DNA of 64,000 bases from Daphnia carinata (taxonomy: Eukaryota > Arthropoda > Branchiopoda > Diplostraca > Daphniidae): positions 4,340,001 to 4,404,000 of the forward strand of contig NC_081340.1 of NCBI RefSeq assembly GCF_022539665.2, in the 5' to 3' direction. Both the position numbers and the translations under genes were made by a program. Positions 1 to 9,713 of the stretch are shown piece by piece; within the stretch, counting starts at the first letter, position 1; the number at the start of each line of letters is the position of its first letter. The notes beneath the pieces were generated by a model. It saw nothing but the letters and a program-made list of their open reading frames with translations, made no database searches and had not been told where the DNA came from.

Positions 1-354
1 TAAGCCAATGAAAATACTTCTGATATTTCATGTTACTTATAATCGCACCTATACGTATCACATAGGCGGATTGCTGAGCACTGGAAAGAGACACATTGGA
101 TCTGTGATTGGCAGCAAGAGTATGTGTAACTAGACAAGCTTACATCATTTCTAACCTGTCCACGTAGACATCTAATTTATTCCAGCCGGAATTTTGTTTG
201 ATTTATGTGTCTTTTAGTATTGCCTGGGGATGGACAGCAAATTTCAGTGAACCTAAAGAGTCACAATCAGCCATCTTCAGTCAGCCATACGAAGCCTCAT
301 CAAGACTCTTCTGTGCAAGAAGTTCCTCTCTTTGATATCCTTTCCTTTCGATAA
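1..354 (+). CDS. 3' end of an unidentified gene (last two exons)
   Basis: Two exons can be joined: 1-119 (open from the window edge, frame starting at base 2) and 218-354, with the stop TAA at 352-354. The donor is A|GTATGTG and the acceptor TTTTAG; the joint makes one Ile codon. The visible tail of about 84 residues has a compact Tyr/His/Gly segment (TYTYHIGGLLSTGKRHIGSV) and then a Ser/His/Gln-rich end finishing DILSFR. A possible ATTAAA poly(A) signal lies at 425-430. I do not recognise the family. The clean splice sites and preserved phase support a real gene whose body lies outside the window. Confidence 0.6.
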
Positions 355-858
355 TTGGTTTGACTTTGATAGTCTTACCATGTTTGAACACAACAATTGT
401 TCTGTCTTTTATATCTAATCATCAATTAAAACTCTATTTAAATATATTTAAAAATGGTGCATTATTGTTGTCTCAACATTGATTAGACAGTTGAAATGAT
501 TCAGATGTAGTTGCAGATGAATATGAAAAGGGTGGTACGTATACTGTGTATTTCTATAGCTTTCTAAGAAATCCCAAGAATAAATGACAGTCATTCATTC
601 ACGAACAAAAACATGAATAATTCTACAGTTGTGTTAATGTTGGGCCATAAAAATCAAATGTTGTACAAGATTTCACTGATTGAAAATGAAAATGACACCG
701 TAATATTCGGTTATTTTTGAGCAAAACCGTCAAACTGGGCTAAATAACAATTAAATCGATTACAAATAAATAAATCGAAAAAAAAAATCTGAATGTTAAA
801 ATACAATTATCAGCAATTCACAATACCTTGCTGTTCATCATGGTTGATTCCAGTTCCA
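355..858. other. Intergenic, convergent 3' ends
   Basis: AT-rich DNA between the 3' end of the left-edge gene and the stop codon of the minus-strand repeat gene. Both 3' UTRs should lie here. I see no coding exon. Confidence 0.5.
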
Positions 859-3800
859 TCACACAGAAGTTGGATTGACCAGGACAATAGATCCTCCTGA
901 AATTGTTAGCCTCGTTTGAATGTCTTCTTCACTTCGATCATCATCGAATTCTCTTTCTTGAATTTGTACTCGATTCGCAGCTTGCAAAAGAGGTAACACT
1001 GGCGATTCGATATCTTCAGCTGATTCGACTAAGACGATCCTCGATGCTGTTGTCGACGACAACGAAACGTTGGAACGCAGAAACTCCTGCGTATCTTCGG
1101 CCGAATCGACTAACAGAACAGTAGATCCAGCACCTGTTGCTGCTGGCCCTGATAATGAGACGTTAGACAAGAGATTTCCCTGGACAATCCGAGTATCTTC
1201 CTCCGAATCAACTAGAAATGAAAGCGGAGTTTGTCCAGTTGATGACACTGGTGTGGATAACACTATAGTAGACAGAGGAACGTTTCGTGCAACCTGGACA
1301 TCTTCATCCGAATCAACCAAGCGCACAAGAGGTGACGTTCCAGCAGATTGCGCTGGCCCTGATAACGAAACGCTTGATTGCGGAATCCTCCGATCGATTT
1401 GGAAGTCTTCAGCTGAATCCCGCAAGAAAATTCGTGGGGTTTCCGCAACCGTTCCTGGTGAAGAAGTGTTAGAGAAAGCAATTTGCCGGACGATCTGAAT
1501 GTCTTCTGCTGAATCCACTAGGAAAGACGGCTGAGTTTGTCCAGTAGTAGGTGCTCGTGCGGATAATGGAACACTAGATAGCGACACTTCTCTTGTAACC
1601 TGGATATCTTCGGCTGAATCAACTAAACGTAAAAGAGGAGCTACCCCAGCAGATTGCCCCGACCCAGATAACGAAACAGTTGGTTGCGGAACCCTCCGAT
1701 TCGTTTGGAAATCTTCAGCTGAATCTCGTAAGAAAATTCGAGGGGTTTCACCAACTCTCCTGGATGTAGAATTACCTGATAGCAGAATTTCCTGGACGAT
1801 CTGAACATCTTCATCCGAATCAACTAGGAGAACCCTAGGGGTCGTCGTAGACTGTAGAGGTCCAGGTGAAGAAAGCGTAGGCACAGATATTGGTTGAGAA
1901 ATCAGCCGCAATTCGAAATCTTCGTTTGAATTGTCTGGAACTTCAAGCGAATTGCCCTCTATGTTGGCTAACACTGCTTGGAGGGAAGATGTGCCGGTGT
2001 TCGCTATGGTACCTTGGCGAACGATTTGCACATCTTCCACCGAATTATCTAAGAAGACAAGTGGACGATTCGGTGCTCGAGTTGCTGGAACGGAGGCTGA
2101 TGCTGATGATAGGGAAATTGTTTGTTGGGGGATGTTTCGCAACAGGACATCTTCTTCGGATCTGTCCAATACCACGAATGAAGGACCTGGCCTCGTCATA
2201 GTCGATGGGGAGGTAGCTTGGACATTTGATACTGGAACTTGTACGATTCGGAGATCTTCAACTGAGTCGTCAAGAACAGTGGCTGGAACAATTGGCCTCG
2301 ATGTAGACGAAAGTCGGCGATTAACTTCTTGGGGTACGTTTCGTAACACGATGTCTTCTTCAGAGGTATCCACTACTGTGAACGTGGACGTTCCAGTCAG
2401 AGATGTAGGTACATTGGGTACTGGAGCATTAGATACTGAAACTCTTTGAACGATCCTGAGATCTTCTTCCGAGTTATCCGAAATGGAAACGGAGGTAAAT
2501 GCTGGTTGTTGTGTCAATGTTCCAGGATTTGTCACAGACGATAATGGCCGGCTAGTTTGCTGACGGATTCTCTCCACATCTTCATCTGATCTGTCCAATA
2601 CCACGAATGAAACACCTGGCCTCGTCGTTGTTGACGGTGGTCTAACTGAAACATTCGGCACTCGAACTTGCTGTACGATCCGGAGATCTTCAACCGAGTC
2701 GTCAAAAACGCTCAGTGGCCTCGTTGCAGACGCTGGTGGCTGGTTAACTTCTTGCGGTACGTTCCGCAACACGATATCTTCATCAGAGGTATCCACCACT
2801 GTAAATGAGGATGTTCCAGTCATTGCTGATCTTGATGTAGGTACGGCAACGTTGATTACTGGAGCACTGGATACCGGAGCATTGGATACTGGAACTAGTT
2901 GGACGATCCTGAGATCTTCGTTCGAGTTATCCGAAATCGAAACGGAGACACGTGGAGGCTGTGTTGCCACTATTCCAGAATTTGCTGCCGGTAACAATGG
3001 CATCCTACCTTGCTGAGAGAGTCTTTCTAACCCCACATCTTCATCCGAGCTATCCACCACCACGACTGAAACATCAGGCCTCGCTGTTGCTGTTAATCGA
3101 GGTCCAACAACTGGACCGTTAGCTACTGGAACTTGCCGGAGGATGTCTTCACCAGACTCGTCTGAAACGACCAGCGAAATAGTCTGCACTTGCGGCGCAG
3201 TAGCTACCGGAGATGTCACAGACAAAGGGGACAGACTCATCTCCTGGGGGACGTTGCGTAACCCGAGACCTTCAGCCATGTTAGTTCCAGGTGACGTTGC
3301 TGTTGTTGTTGGTGTTCTTGGGCTAGTTACAGGGACATTACTTATCTGGACTTGTTGAACGATCCTGAAGTCTTCTCCAGAGTCATCTAAAATAGGCAAT
3401 GGAACAGCAACTGGTGCTGACACTGAGGCAGTGGCTGGAACCGGAAGTTCCTGCTGGATGAAACGAACGTCTTCGGCCGAATCATCCAACAACACCAGTT
3501 GAGTCGCTGGCATTGCTGTTGTCATCGGAAGAGACACACGAAGATCGGCTGCTGGAATTTGCTGGATTATTGCTGATGGAGTCGTACGCAAAGGTGCAGG
3601 TGTGTTAACTTCTTGAATTACTCGGATATCCTCACCAGAATCATCGGAGATTATCCCGTTGATTGGCCTTTGGGTTGTTGTTGCTACAGATACAGGTGCT
3701 GGAACGTTGAACGCAGTAACTTCCTGTGGAATTTCTCGTACTGAATCATCATTCGCAACTGCAGATGGAAGTGTATTCGCCGCTGTTTCCGGAAGAGGGG

Positions 3801-4793
3801 ATCCAACGCTCGAGATGCTGACACCAGTGTCTTCCTGTTTTATGACTACGGTTGCTGGTTGGACTTCTTTTGTTTGCAGGTGCCAAGTTGATGGGTTTCC
3901 ATAGTAATATGGTTTAGGTGTTACCTGATTACGAGCATAAAGTGGTTTCTGAAATTTCAAACAAAATGGTGTTACTCTTCATGTAAAAAATGAGGATGCA
4001 ATTGAAAATGTTTGCTTACCACCCAAGGAAGATCCAGCAGGCTTGGAGCAGGTTTGGGTGTAGGAGGTGATGGATAGAAAGGAGCTCTAGTTGGGACTGG
4101 CCTAACAGGTGATGGAGGAGCTACTGGGGCATGTTGGGGGTTCACATAATTAGGAACGGAATATGGTGGCCTAGTAGGATGAACAGGAGAAGGAAAGACA
4201 GGCCTGGGGGTAGTTACGTAGGGCCTAGAAGCCAATGGAACTGGATAGGTCCTTGTGGGGAGCACTGGAACAGCATAATTTGATGTCTGTCTCGGTGCTG
4301 GGAACGGAATTTGATAGGCAGGGAGATGATGGACGTGTGGAACCACGTGAGCAGGTCTAAGGTGATGAACAGGACCAGGTGGTCGGCGTACAGGAATCGG
4401 ATTCGAAGTGAAATGCTGTGCGTGATGAATATTGTAATTAAGGCCTTGCTGTCTGACGTACATGGGCGGTGGGAGGCGGTAACCAACTGCACGATGTTTC
4501 GATTCCATCACATCTTGATTGAACATCTGGCCGAAAGCAGCAGACAAGAACACGGCCAAAACCAGGGCAAACTAGAGAAATGGAAAACAGTATTGTTTCG
4601 ATTGCGTAACCTTGGTTATGATGCCACTCTATCGTTCAAAGTTTAAACTAAATTATATTTAAGAATTTTTGTTGTTTTTCAAAATGGCGTGGAGGTATTT
4701 GTTATTTAATTAGCTTTTTTTTTTTTAAAAAAGGATGTGTTTAAAAAAAAATTTAATTTTTTGTAAACAATACCGTACCTTTTCCGGAGCCAT
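859..4793 (-). CDS. Secreted acidic repeat protein with about 25 D-S-x-E-D motifs
   Basis: Exons are complement(859-3948, 4020-4571, 4779-4793), all phase 0, about 1218 residues. Exon 1 encodes only MAPEK. Exon 2 completes a signal peptide (FALVLAVFLSAAFG) and a His/Pro/Tyr-rich domain of about 165 residues ending SLLDLPWV. Exon 3 starts KPLYARN and is then almost wholly repeats spaced about 30-45 residues apart: a hydrophobic strand, D-[DRNT]-S-x-E-D, then I/V-Q/R-rich residues. Each motif contains S-x-E, the known target of Fam20C-type secretory-pathway kinases, so heavy phosphorylation of a secreted matrix protein is an inference. The exon plan, the leader, the motif E-[ST]-K-H-R after the signal peptide and SLL[DE]LPW are shared with the next gene at 5737-9398. 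I know no named family. A cuticle, matrix or adhesive role is possible but unproven. Confidence 0.8.
1138..1749 (-). repeat. Two 306-bp higher-order repeat copies
   Basis: 1444-1749 and 1138-1443 are successive 102-residue copies inside the acidic repeat exon. Each starts ETPRIFLRDSAEDFQ and carries three S-x-E units (FLRDS, RLVDS, FLVDS) in the same order. The 306-bp offset is exact at the start of the block. This shows recent in-frame tandem duplication. Confidence 0.75.
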
Positions 4794-4812
4794 GTTGAAT
4801 GATAACCAGATC

Positions 4813-4858
4813 GAACTGATGTTTGAACAACAAACCGTTTCGTTCGTTCCTTTATATA
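4813..4858 (-). promoter_or_regulatory. TATA box and initiator of the acidic repeat gene
   Basis: On the minus strand TATATAAAG (4850-4858) is followed about 35 nt later by TCAGTTC (4813-4819), a typical arthropod initiator. The ATG follows at 4793. The leader from the initiator to the ATG is nearly identical to that of the paralogue at 9398. Confidence 0.6.
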
Positions 4859-5736
4859 CGCCCTTTCAACCTAAAGTGACTGGCTCTTCGGTTTTCACGA
4901 AGTCACTCCCACCCCCCCACCCCCCAAAATAGTCTTTGAAAAAAAAAAAAAAAAGAAAATTCACGGTAACAAAACCGAACGTTTGAAGAAAGGAGAGGAG
5001 GAGTGGCATAATAATTGCCGAGAGGAAAAGTTAGAAAAACAACAACAAACGATTCATACACTTTCTCAGCAAACGTCGTCCTTGATGCTAACCAGGTCAC
5101 GAGAGGGTGGCTGTCTTCTCTTATTCTAATCATTTGCAACCGTTTTTTCTTTTTAACCATAAACGACGAGTGTTCTTCAATGTTCGTGTACGTTACATGA
5201 AAAACTTTCAAAAATACTTCCAAGCCATCACCTCAGGTTACGTTTCTAGTTTTGGTGTGTTCCACGATGTTCGAATCTCATTTTTTCGTCGAACATTATG
5301 CTGATCGTAATCAGGTCAGCCTTGATCATACTTTGCATTGCTCAGGACATTTGTAAATGCAAATTGGTCGAGACGAATTGGAGACGTCTAGATGAAACAA
5401 AACAAAATTCCAATACTATGACGAATTGAGAATTCTTCTGTCAAAACATTTCCAAAATTGAATTGTGAGCGAAAGTGCAGTATATTTTTTTTCGTGAATG
5501 TTGAGCGAGTCTCTAAAGCCGACCCTAGTGGGTGGTGCATTTCATATCAAACAAATCAAAATCCCCCAAAAAAATACGATGAGAAAAAAAAAGAATTAAA
5601 AACATGACAATGAAATTATAGAAAATAAAAATAATTTATGGTCTACGTTAATGAGTAATGGCGAACGCTAATATTTTTGATGTTCCAGGCTGCCATAATA
5701 TGTTTTGATTATTTTCATTTCAAATCTTTATATTTT

Positions 5737-8700
5737 TCAATTAGTCCTCCACAGGGATTGGCGTAGCTTTCTAGCCGTAGCTGCTAGAGGTGGAAGATAT
5801 TCCAGGGATGGAACTTTAGGCTCTACGTTGACGATGGTCGGCACGGTTGTTGGAACAACGATTTCCGGTGCAGTCGTTGCCACTTCCGAGATGACGGCAG
5901 GTTTGATTTCAACCGGAGGTAAATATTCCAACGATAATTCGGGTACTGGAACAGGCTTCTTAGTGACCACCACCTCTTCGACGGGTTTCTCGGAGATGAT
6001 GACTTCCTCGACGACAGGAGCCACCTCCAGTTTGTCTTCAGGTTTAACAACTTCCTCAACTACCTGAGGCTCTTCTGGAACGGACGTAATTTGAGGAGGA
6101 GGTAAATATTCCAGGGATAATGCTGGAACAGCTTCGGGTTTCGTAGTGTCAACAGCTTCCTCGATCTCAGGTTTCGATTCAGGGACGACCACGATCTCTT
6201 CGACAACTTCGGGGACGACCACGATCTCTTCGATGACTGGAGCGATGGCAGGGGCAGCGCTGGACGTTTCCACCGGTGGAAGATATTGAACTGAAGGCAC
6301 TTCAGGTGTTGGAATTGGTTCAGGGACAACGGCTACTTCTTCGACAGGCTTGGCCGCTTCGATGGTTACCTGTTGTTCGACAACCGGCTCGACCGCAGGT
6401 GAGACGGGCACTTCCTCAACCGGTTTGGCGGGACTGACCGGTTCAACCGCGGCCGTGACCATGGAAATGGCGATTTCGGGGGCCGGGGCTGGTGCTGTTG
6501 GCGCGACGTACAGTTGAGACGGAGTCACTTCCGCTTCGACAGGTGCAACTATAGGTGCAACAGCCGGAACAGCTCCAACAATTGCCGGGGCAATGACAAT
6601 TTCGGGAACGGCTTCGACTTCTGGAACAGCTACGACTTCTGGCACGGCTTCAACTTCTGGAACAGCTACGATTTCTGGAACGGCTTCAACTTCTGGAACA
6701 GCTACGACTTCCGGAACGGCTTCAACTTCTGGAACAGCCACGACTTCGGGTACGGGTTCGACAACAATTTCTGGAACAGCTTCCGACGCAGTTTCGACGA
6801 CCAAAACAATTTCCTGTGCGGGTCCTTCAGTCGCTTCGACGACCAAAACAATTTCCTGTGCGGGTCCTTCAGTCGCTTCGACGAAAGGAGCCACTTCCGG
6901 CACAGCCTCGACAAATTCAGGAGCCGGAGCAATGACAACGACTAATTCCGGAGCAGCTTCCGACGCAGTTTCGATGATTTCTGGAACAACTTCCGGAGCT
7001 GCAACCTCGGGAACGGATTCAATTTCAGCAACCTGTTCCGGTTGGGCAATGGGAGCTTCTTCCGGAAGGATCGTTTCGGCAATGGCCACGACTTCTACAA
7101 GAGGTGCGGCCGTTGTGGTCACGACCGGCTCCGCAATGAAAATAACTTCCGGTGCTGGCGCTTCCGGTGCTTCCGAAACGGGCACATATTCAACTTCCTG
7201 CGGGATCTCTTCGACGACCATGGGGGCCGGTTCGGCTATCGAAATCGTAGGTTCCTCCACCGCTGGCGCTTCCGGTTCGGGAGCCGGTGCGTACGTGATT
7301 TCAGGTTCAACCGGAACGGGGGCAACGAAAATTTCCGGTTCGATCGGGGCTACTGGAGCGACTCCGTACGAGGGCGCTGGCCAGGACGCCTCCACTGGCG
7401 ATTCCGGCTGGGCAATCGGGGCTGCCCCGTAATTGGGCACGGCGGGTTCTACCACCATTTCGTTCATGTTCATGAGTAACATCATTTGCGATAATTCTCC
7501 GGTCCAGCCGAGTGGTTTCTAAAAGCGGATGACATTTTAAAATGATGATTTAAATGATAATGTATTAAGATTTTTGGTTCTTACGGGCCAGGGGAGCTCG
7601 AGCAAACTGGATCCGCCTTGGGATACGGAAGGTTCCACAGCCGGACTTGAAGGTTCGCCTGTCCATTCAGGAGCGGCAGGGGCTGTCCATTCAGGAGCTG
7701 GAGGGGCTGTCCATTCAGGAGCTGGAGGGGCGGTCCATTCGGGAGCGGCAGGGGCTGTCCATTCAGGAGCGGCAGGGGCGGTCCATTCAGGAGCGGCAGG
7801 GGCGGTCCATTCAGCGGCGGGAGGAGCTGATCCGTAAGTGGATTGAGGTGGTGGATAAGAGGCCTCAGATACCTGGTGAGAAGGTGCTTCGGGGGCTGGA
7901 TAGGACGGAGCTTCAGGAGCTGGATAAGAAGGAGCAGCGGGAGCGGGATAAGAGGGCGCTGGTGGCGCAGAATAAGCTGGCGCTGCTGGGGCTTCATACG
8001 CCGGAGCAGCTGGAGCTGAATGGACAGGAGCAGCAGAGTAAACCGGAGCCGCAGGAGCTGGATAAGACCAAGCTGGTGGAGCTGAGTAAGTAGGAGCCGC
8101 AGGAGCTGGATGCGAAGGAGCAGATGGAGCTGAATAAGCTGGAGCTGCAGGAGCCTGATACGAAGGAGCTGCAGCTGGAGCCTGATAAGAAGGAGCTGGA
8201 GCCGGATATGAAGGAGCTGGAGCCGGATATGAAGGAGCTGGAGCCGGATATGAAGGAGCTGGAGCCGGATATGAAGGAGCTGGAGCCGGATATGAAGGAG
8301 CTGGAGCCGGATAAGAAGGAGCTGGAGCCGGATAAGAAGGAGCTGGATGGGATGGATAAGAAGGAGCTGGATGCGATGGATAAGAAGGAGCCGGAGGAGC
8401 TGCGTACGTGACCGCGTGAGCCTTCATCGGAGCTGCGTACACAGCTTGAGGACGATAAACCGGTTTAGCGTGTCCCTTCGATTTAGGCGCTTTGGCCTTG
8501 GGCGGGCCGTAGGCCGGAGCGGCGTAAGCCGGTCTCGGTGCGGGGTAGGCCTGAGCGCGATGAGCTTTGCCTTTAGGCGCTTTGGGAGCCTTAGCTTTAG
8601 CAGGAGCAGCGTACGCGGGTCGAACAGGGTAAGCTGGAGCCACCGGTGGCCGATAGGGCATCGGGATCATGACGGGAGCCGGATGGTACGCCTGAGGGCG

Positions 8701-9398
8701 TTGTGCTTTACCTTTAGGAGCCTTCGGTGCCTTCGGTGCCTTTGGAGCTTTAGCTTTCGGCGCCGAATAGACGGGCGGACGATGCACCGGTGCGGGGTAA
8801 GCCGCGTGAGCTGGAGGAGCATAAGCTACGGGAGCCGCATAAGAAGGTTTAGCGTGATACGGGGCCGGAGCAGCGTACTGCTGCTTAGGGGCTTTAGGAG
8901 CTTTGGGGGCTTTAGGGGCTTTGGCTCTTGGTGGAGGCGGCCCGTAAGCGGGTTGCGGAGGACCGTAATGCGACTGTGCGGGGTAGTGGGATATTTGGCG
9001 GTGCTTCGTCTCCGTAGCGTCCAGGTCCGTTTCGGTGCCGAGGGCAACGGCAATGCAGGCCAACAAAATCACGGCAAACTGCATTTTGAAAAAAATTCAA
9101 AATTGAAACGCGGGTTTTTCTACATGTGAATGAAAGAGAAAGTGAGATGCGCCAGAACACATAAGTGAGATAATTAACTAATATGTCATAGCCCCATAGA
9201 ATTTTCTCTTTCTGTAGGCTGAACGTGTAACACATTCCGGCGCGTGCATCGCGACAAGTTCCGAACATTTTTTGATTTTCAAACTTTCACTCACGGTTAA
9301 CAAAAAAATGTTAAATTTAAATCCCTCCATGAAATAAAAAAAAAATAATATAAATAACTAATTGAGATTAAAGATGATCCTACCTTTGCCGGAGCCAT
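5737..9398 (-). CDS. Secreted KAPK / SYPAPAP / EWTAP / Val-Pro-Glu repeat protein
   Basis: Exons are complement(5737-7518, 7585-9078, 9384-9398), all phase 0, about 1096 residues. Exon 1 encodes MAPAK, and exon 2 begins with the rest of a signal peptide (FAVILLACIAVALG). Exon 2 then has a basic region with several KAPKAPK runs and Tyr/Pro/Ala stretches, about seven S-Y-P-A-P-A-P units, and seven P-E-W-T-A-P units, ending SLLELPWP. Exon 3 starts KPLGWTG and is acidic: Pro/Glu/Val repeats (VAVPEVEAVPE), two copies of a 14-residue EATEGPAQ unit, and four YLPP motifs, three of them in LEYLPP form. It is a paralogue of the gene at 859-4793 by leader, splice plan and boundary motifs. Such compositions are usual for cuticle or extracellular-matrix proteins of arthropods. 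The function is unknown. Joining exon 3 to exons 1-2 is my inference from phase and the shared KPL start. Confidence 0.78.
6793..6876 (-). repeat. 42-bp perfect tandem duplication
   Basis: 6793-6834 and 6835-6876 are the same 42 bases and encode two copies of a 14-residue unit (EATEGPAQEIVLVV). A recent in-frame slippage or unequal exchange is likely. Confidence 0.8.
7659..7812 (-). repeat. 24-bp tandem repeats encoding PEWTAPAA
   Basis: Seven imperfect 24-bp units encode P-E-W-T-A-P-[AP]-A at the 3' end of exon 2. The regular Trp spacing is conserved while third positions vary. Confidence 0.8.
8190..8341 (-). repeat. 21-bp tandem repeats encoding SYPAPAP
   Basis: About seven units of 21 bp, nearly identical, encode S-Y-P-A-P-A-P. 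Copy number is likely to vary between haplotypes. Confidence 0.8.
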
Positions 9399-9417
9399 GA
9401 TGAATGATCACAGGATC

Positions 9418-9464
9418 GAACTGATCGTGAATGAAGCTCGAAAAGCTTGGAGCTTCCTTTTATA
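9418..9464 (-). promoter_or_regulatory. TATA box and initiator of the KAPK repeat gene
   Basis: On the minus strand TATAAAAG (9457-9464) precedes TCAGTTC (9418-9424) by about 35 nt. The ATG is at 9398. The same order, spacing and leader occur at the paralogue promoter near 4850. Confidence 0.65.
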
Positions 9465-9681
9465 CATTCTTCCAGCCTCAGGGATTGGTGGCTGGTTACA
9501 TACACGTAGCACACTCTTTCCCGAAACGTTCACAAAAAAAAAAAAATAAAAGAAGCGCTAAGGTGTGTGTGTGTAGATACAGAAGACACACACGGCCAGT
9601 AGCTGGGATGGGGAGGAGCAGACTTCGTGCGGGAGAAACGAGCTCCAGGGCTAAGGATGGTCTCCGTTTGTGACTAACAGC

Positions 9682-9713
<32 letters not shown>

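Noticed and set aside
903-3904. Plus-strand frames of 70-170 codons
   Set aside because: Antisense of the S-x-E repeat exon, low complexity, no splice partners.
5260-5285. GTTCGAATC resembling a tRNA T-loop
   Set aside because: No matching acceptor, D or anticodon stems on either side. I found no tRNA in the window.
6593-7432. A 279-codon plus-strand frame rich in Thr, Ser and Gly
   Set aside because: It is the antisense shadow of the Val/Pro/Glu repeats of the minus-strand gene; codon periodicity and splice sites support the minus strand.
7574-9129. Several plus-strand frames with Leu/Glu/Lys or Arg/Ser repeats
   Set aside because: Antisense shadows of the proline-rich tandem repeats in exon 2.
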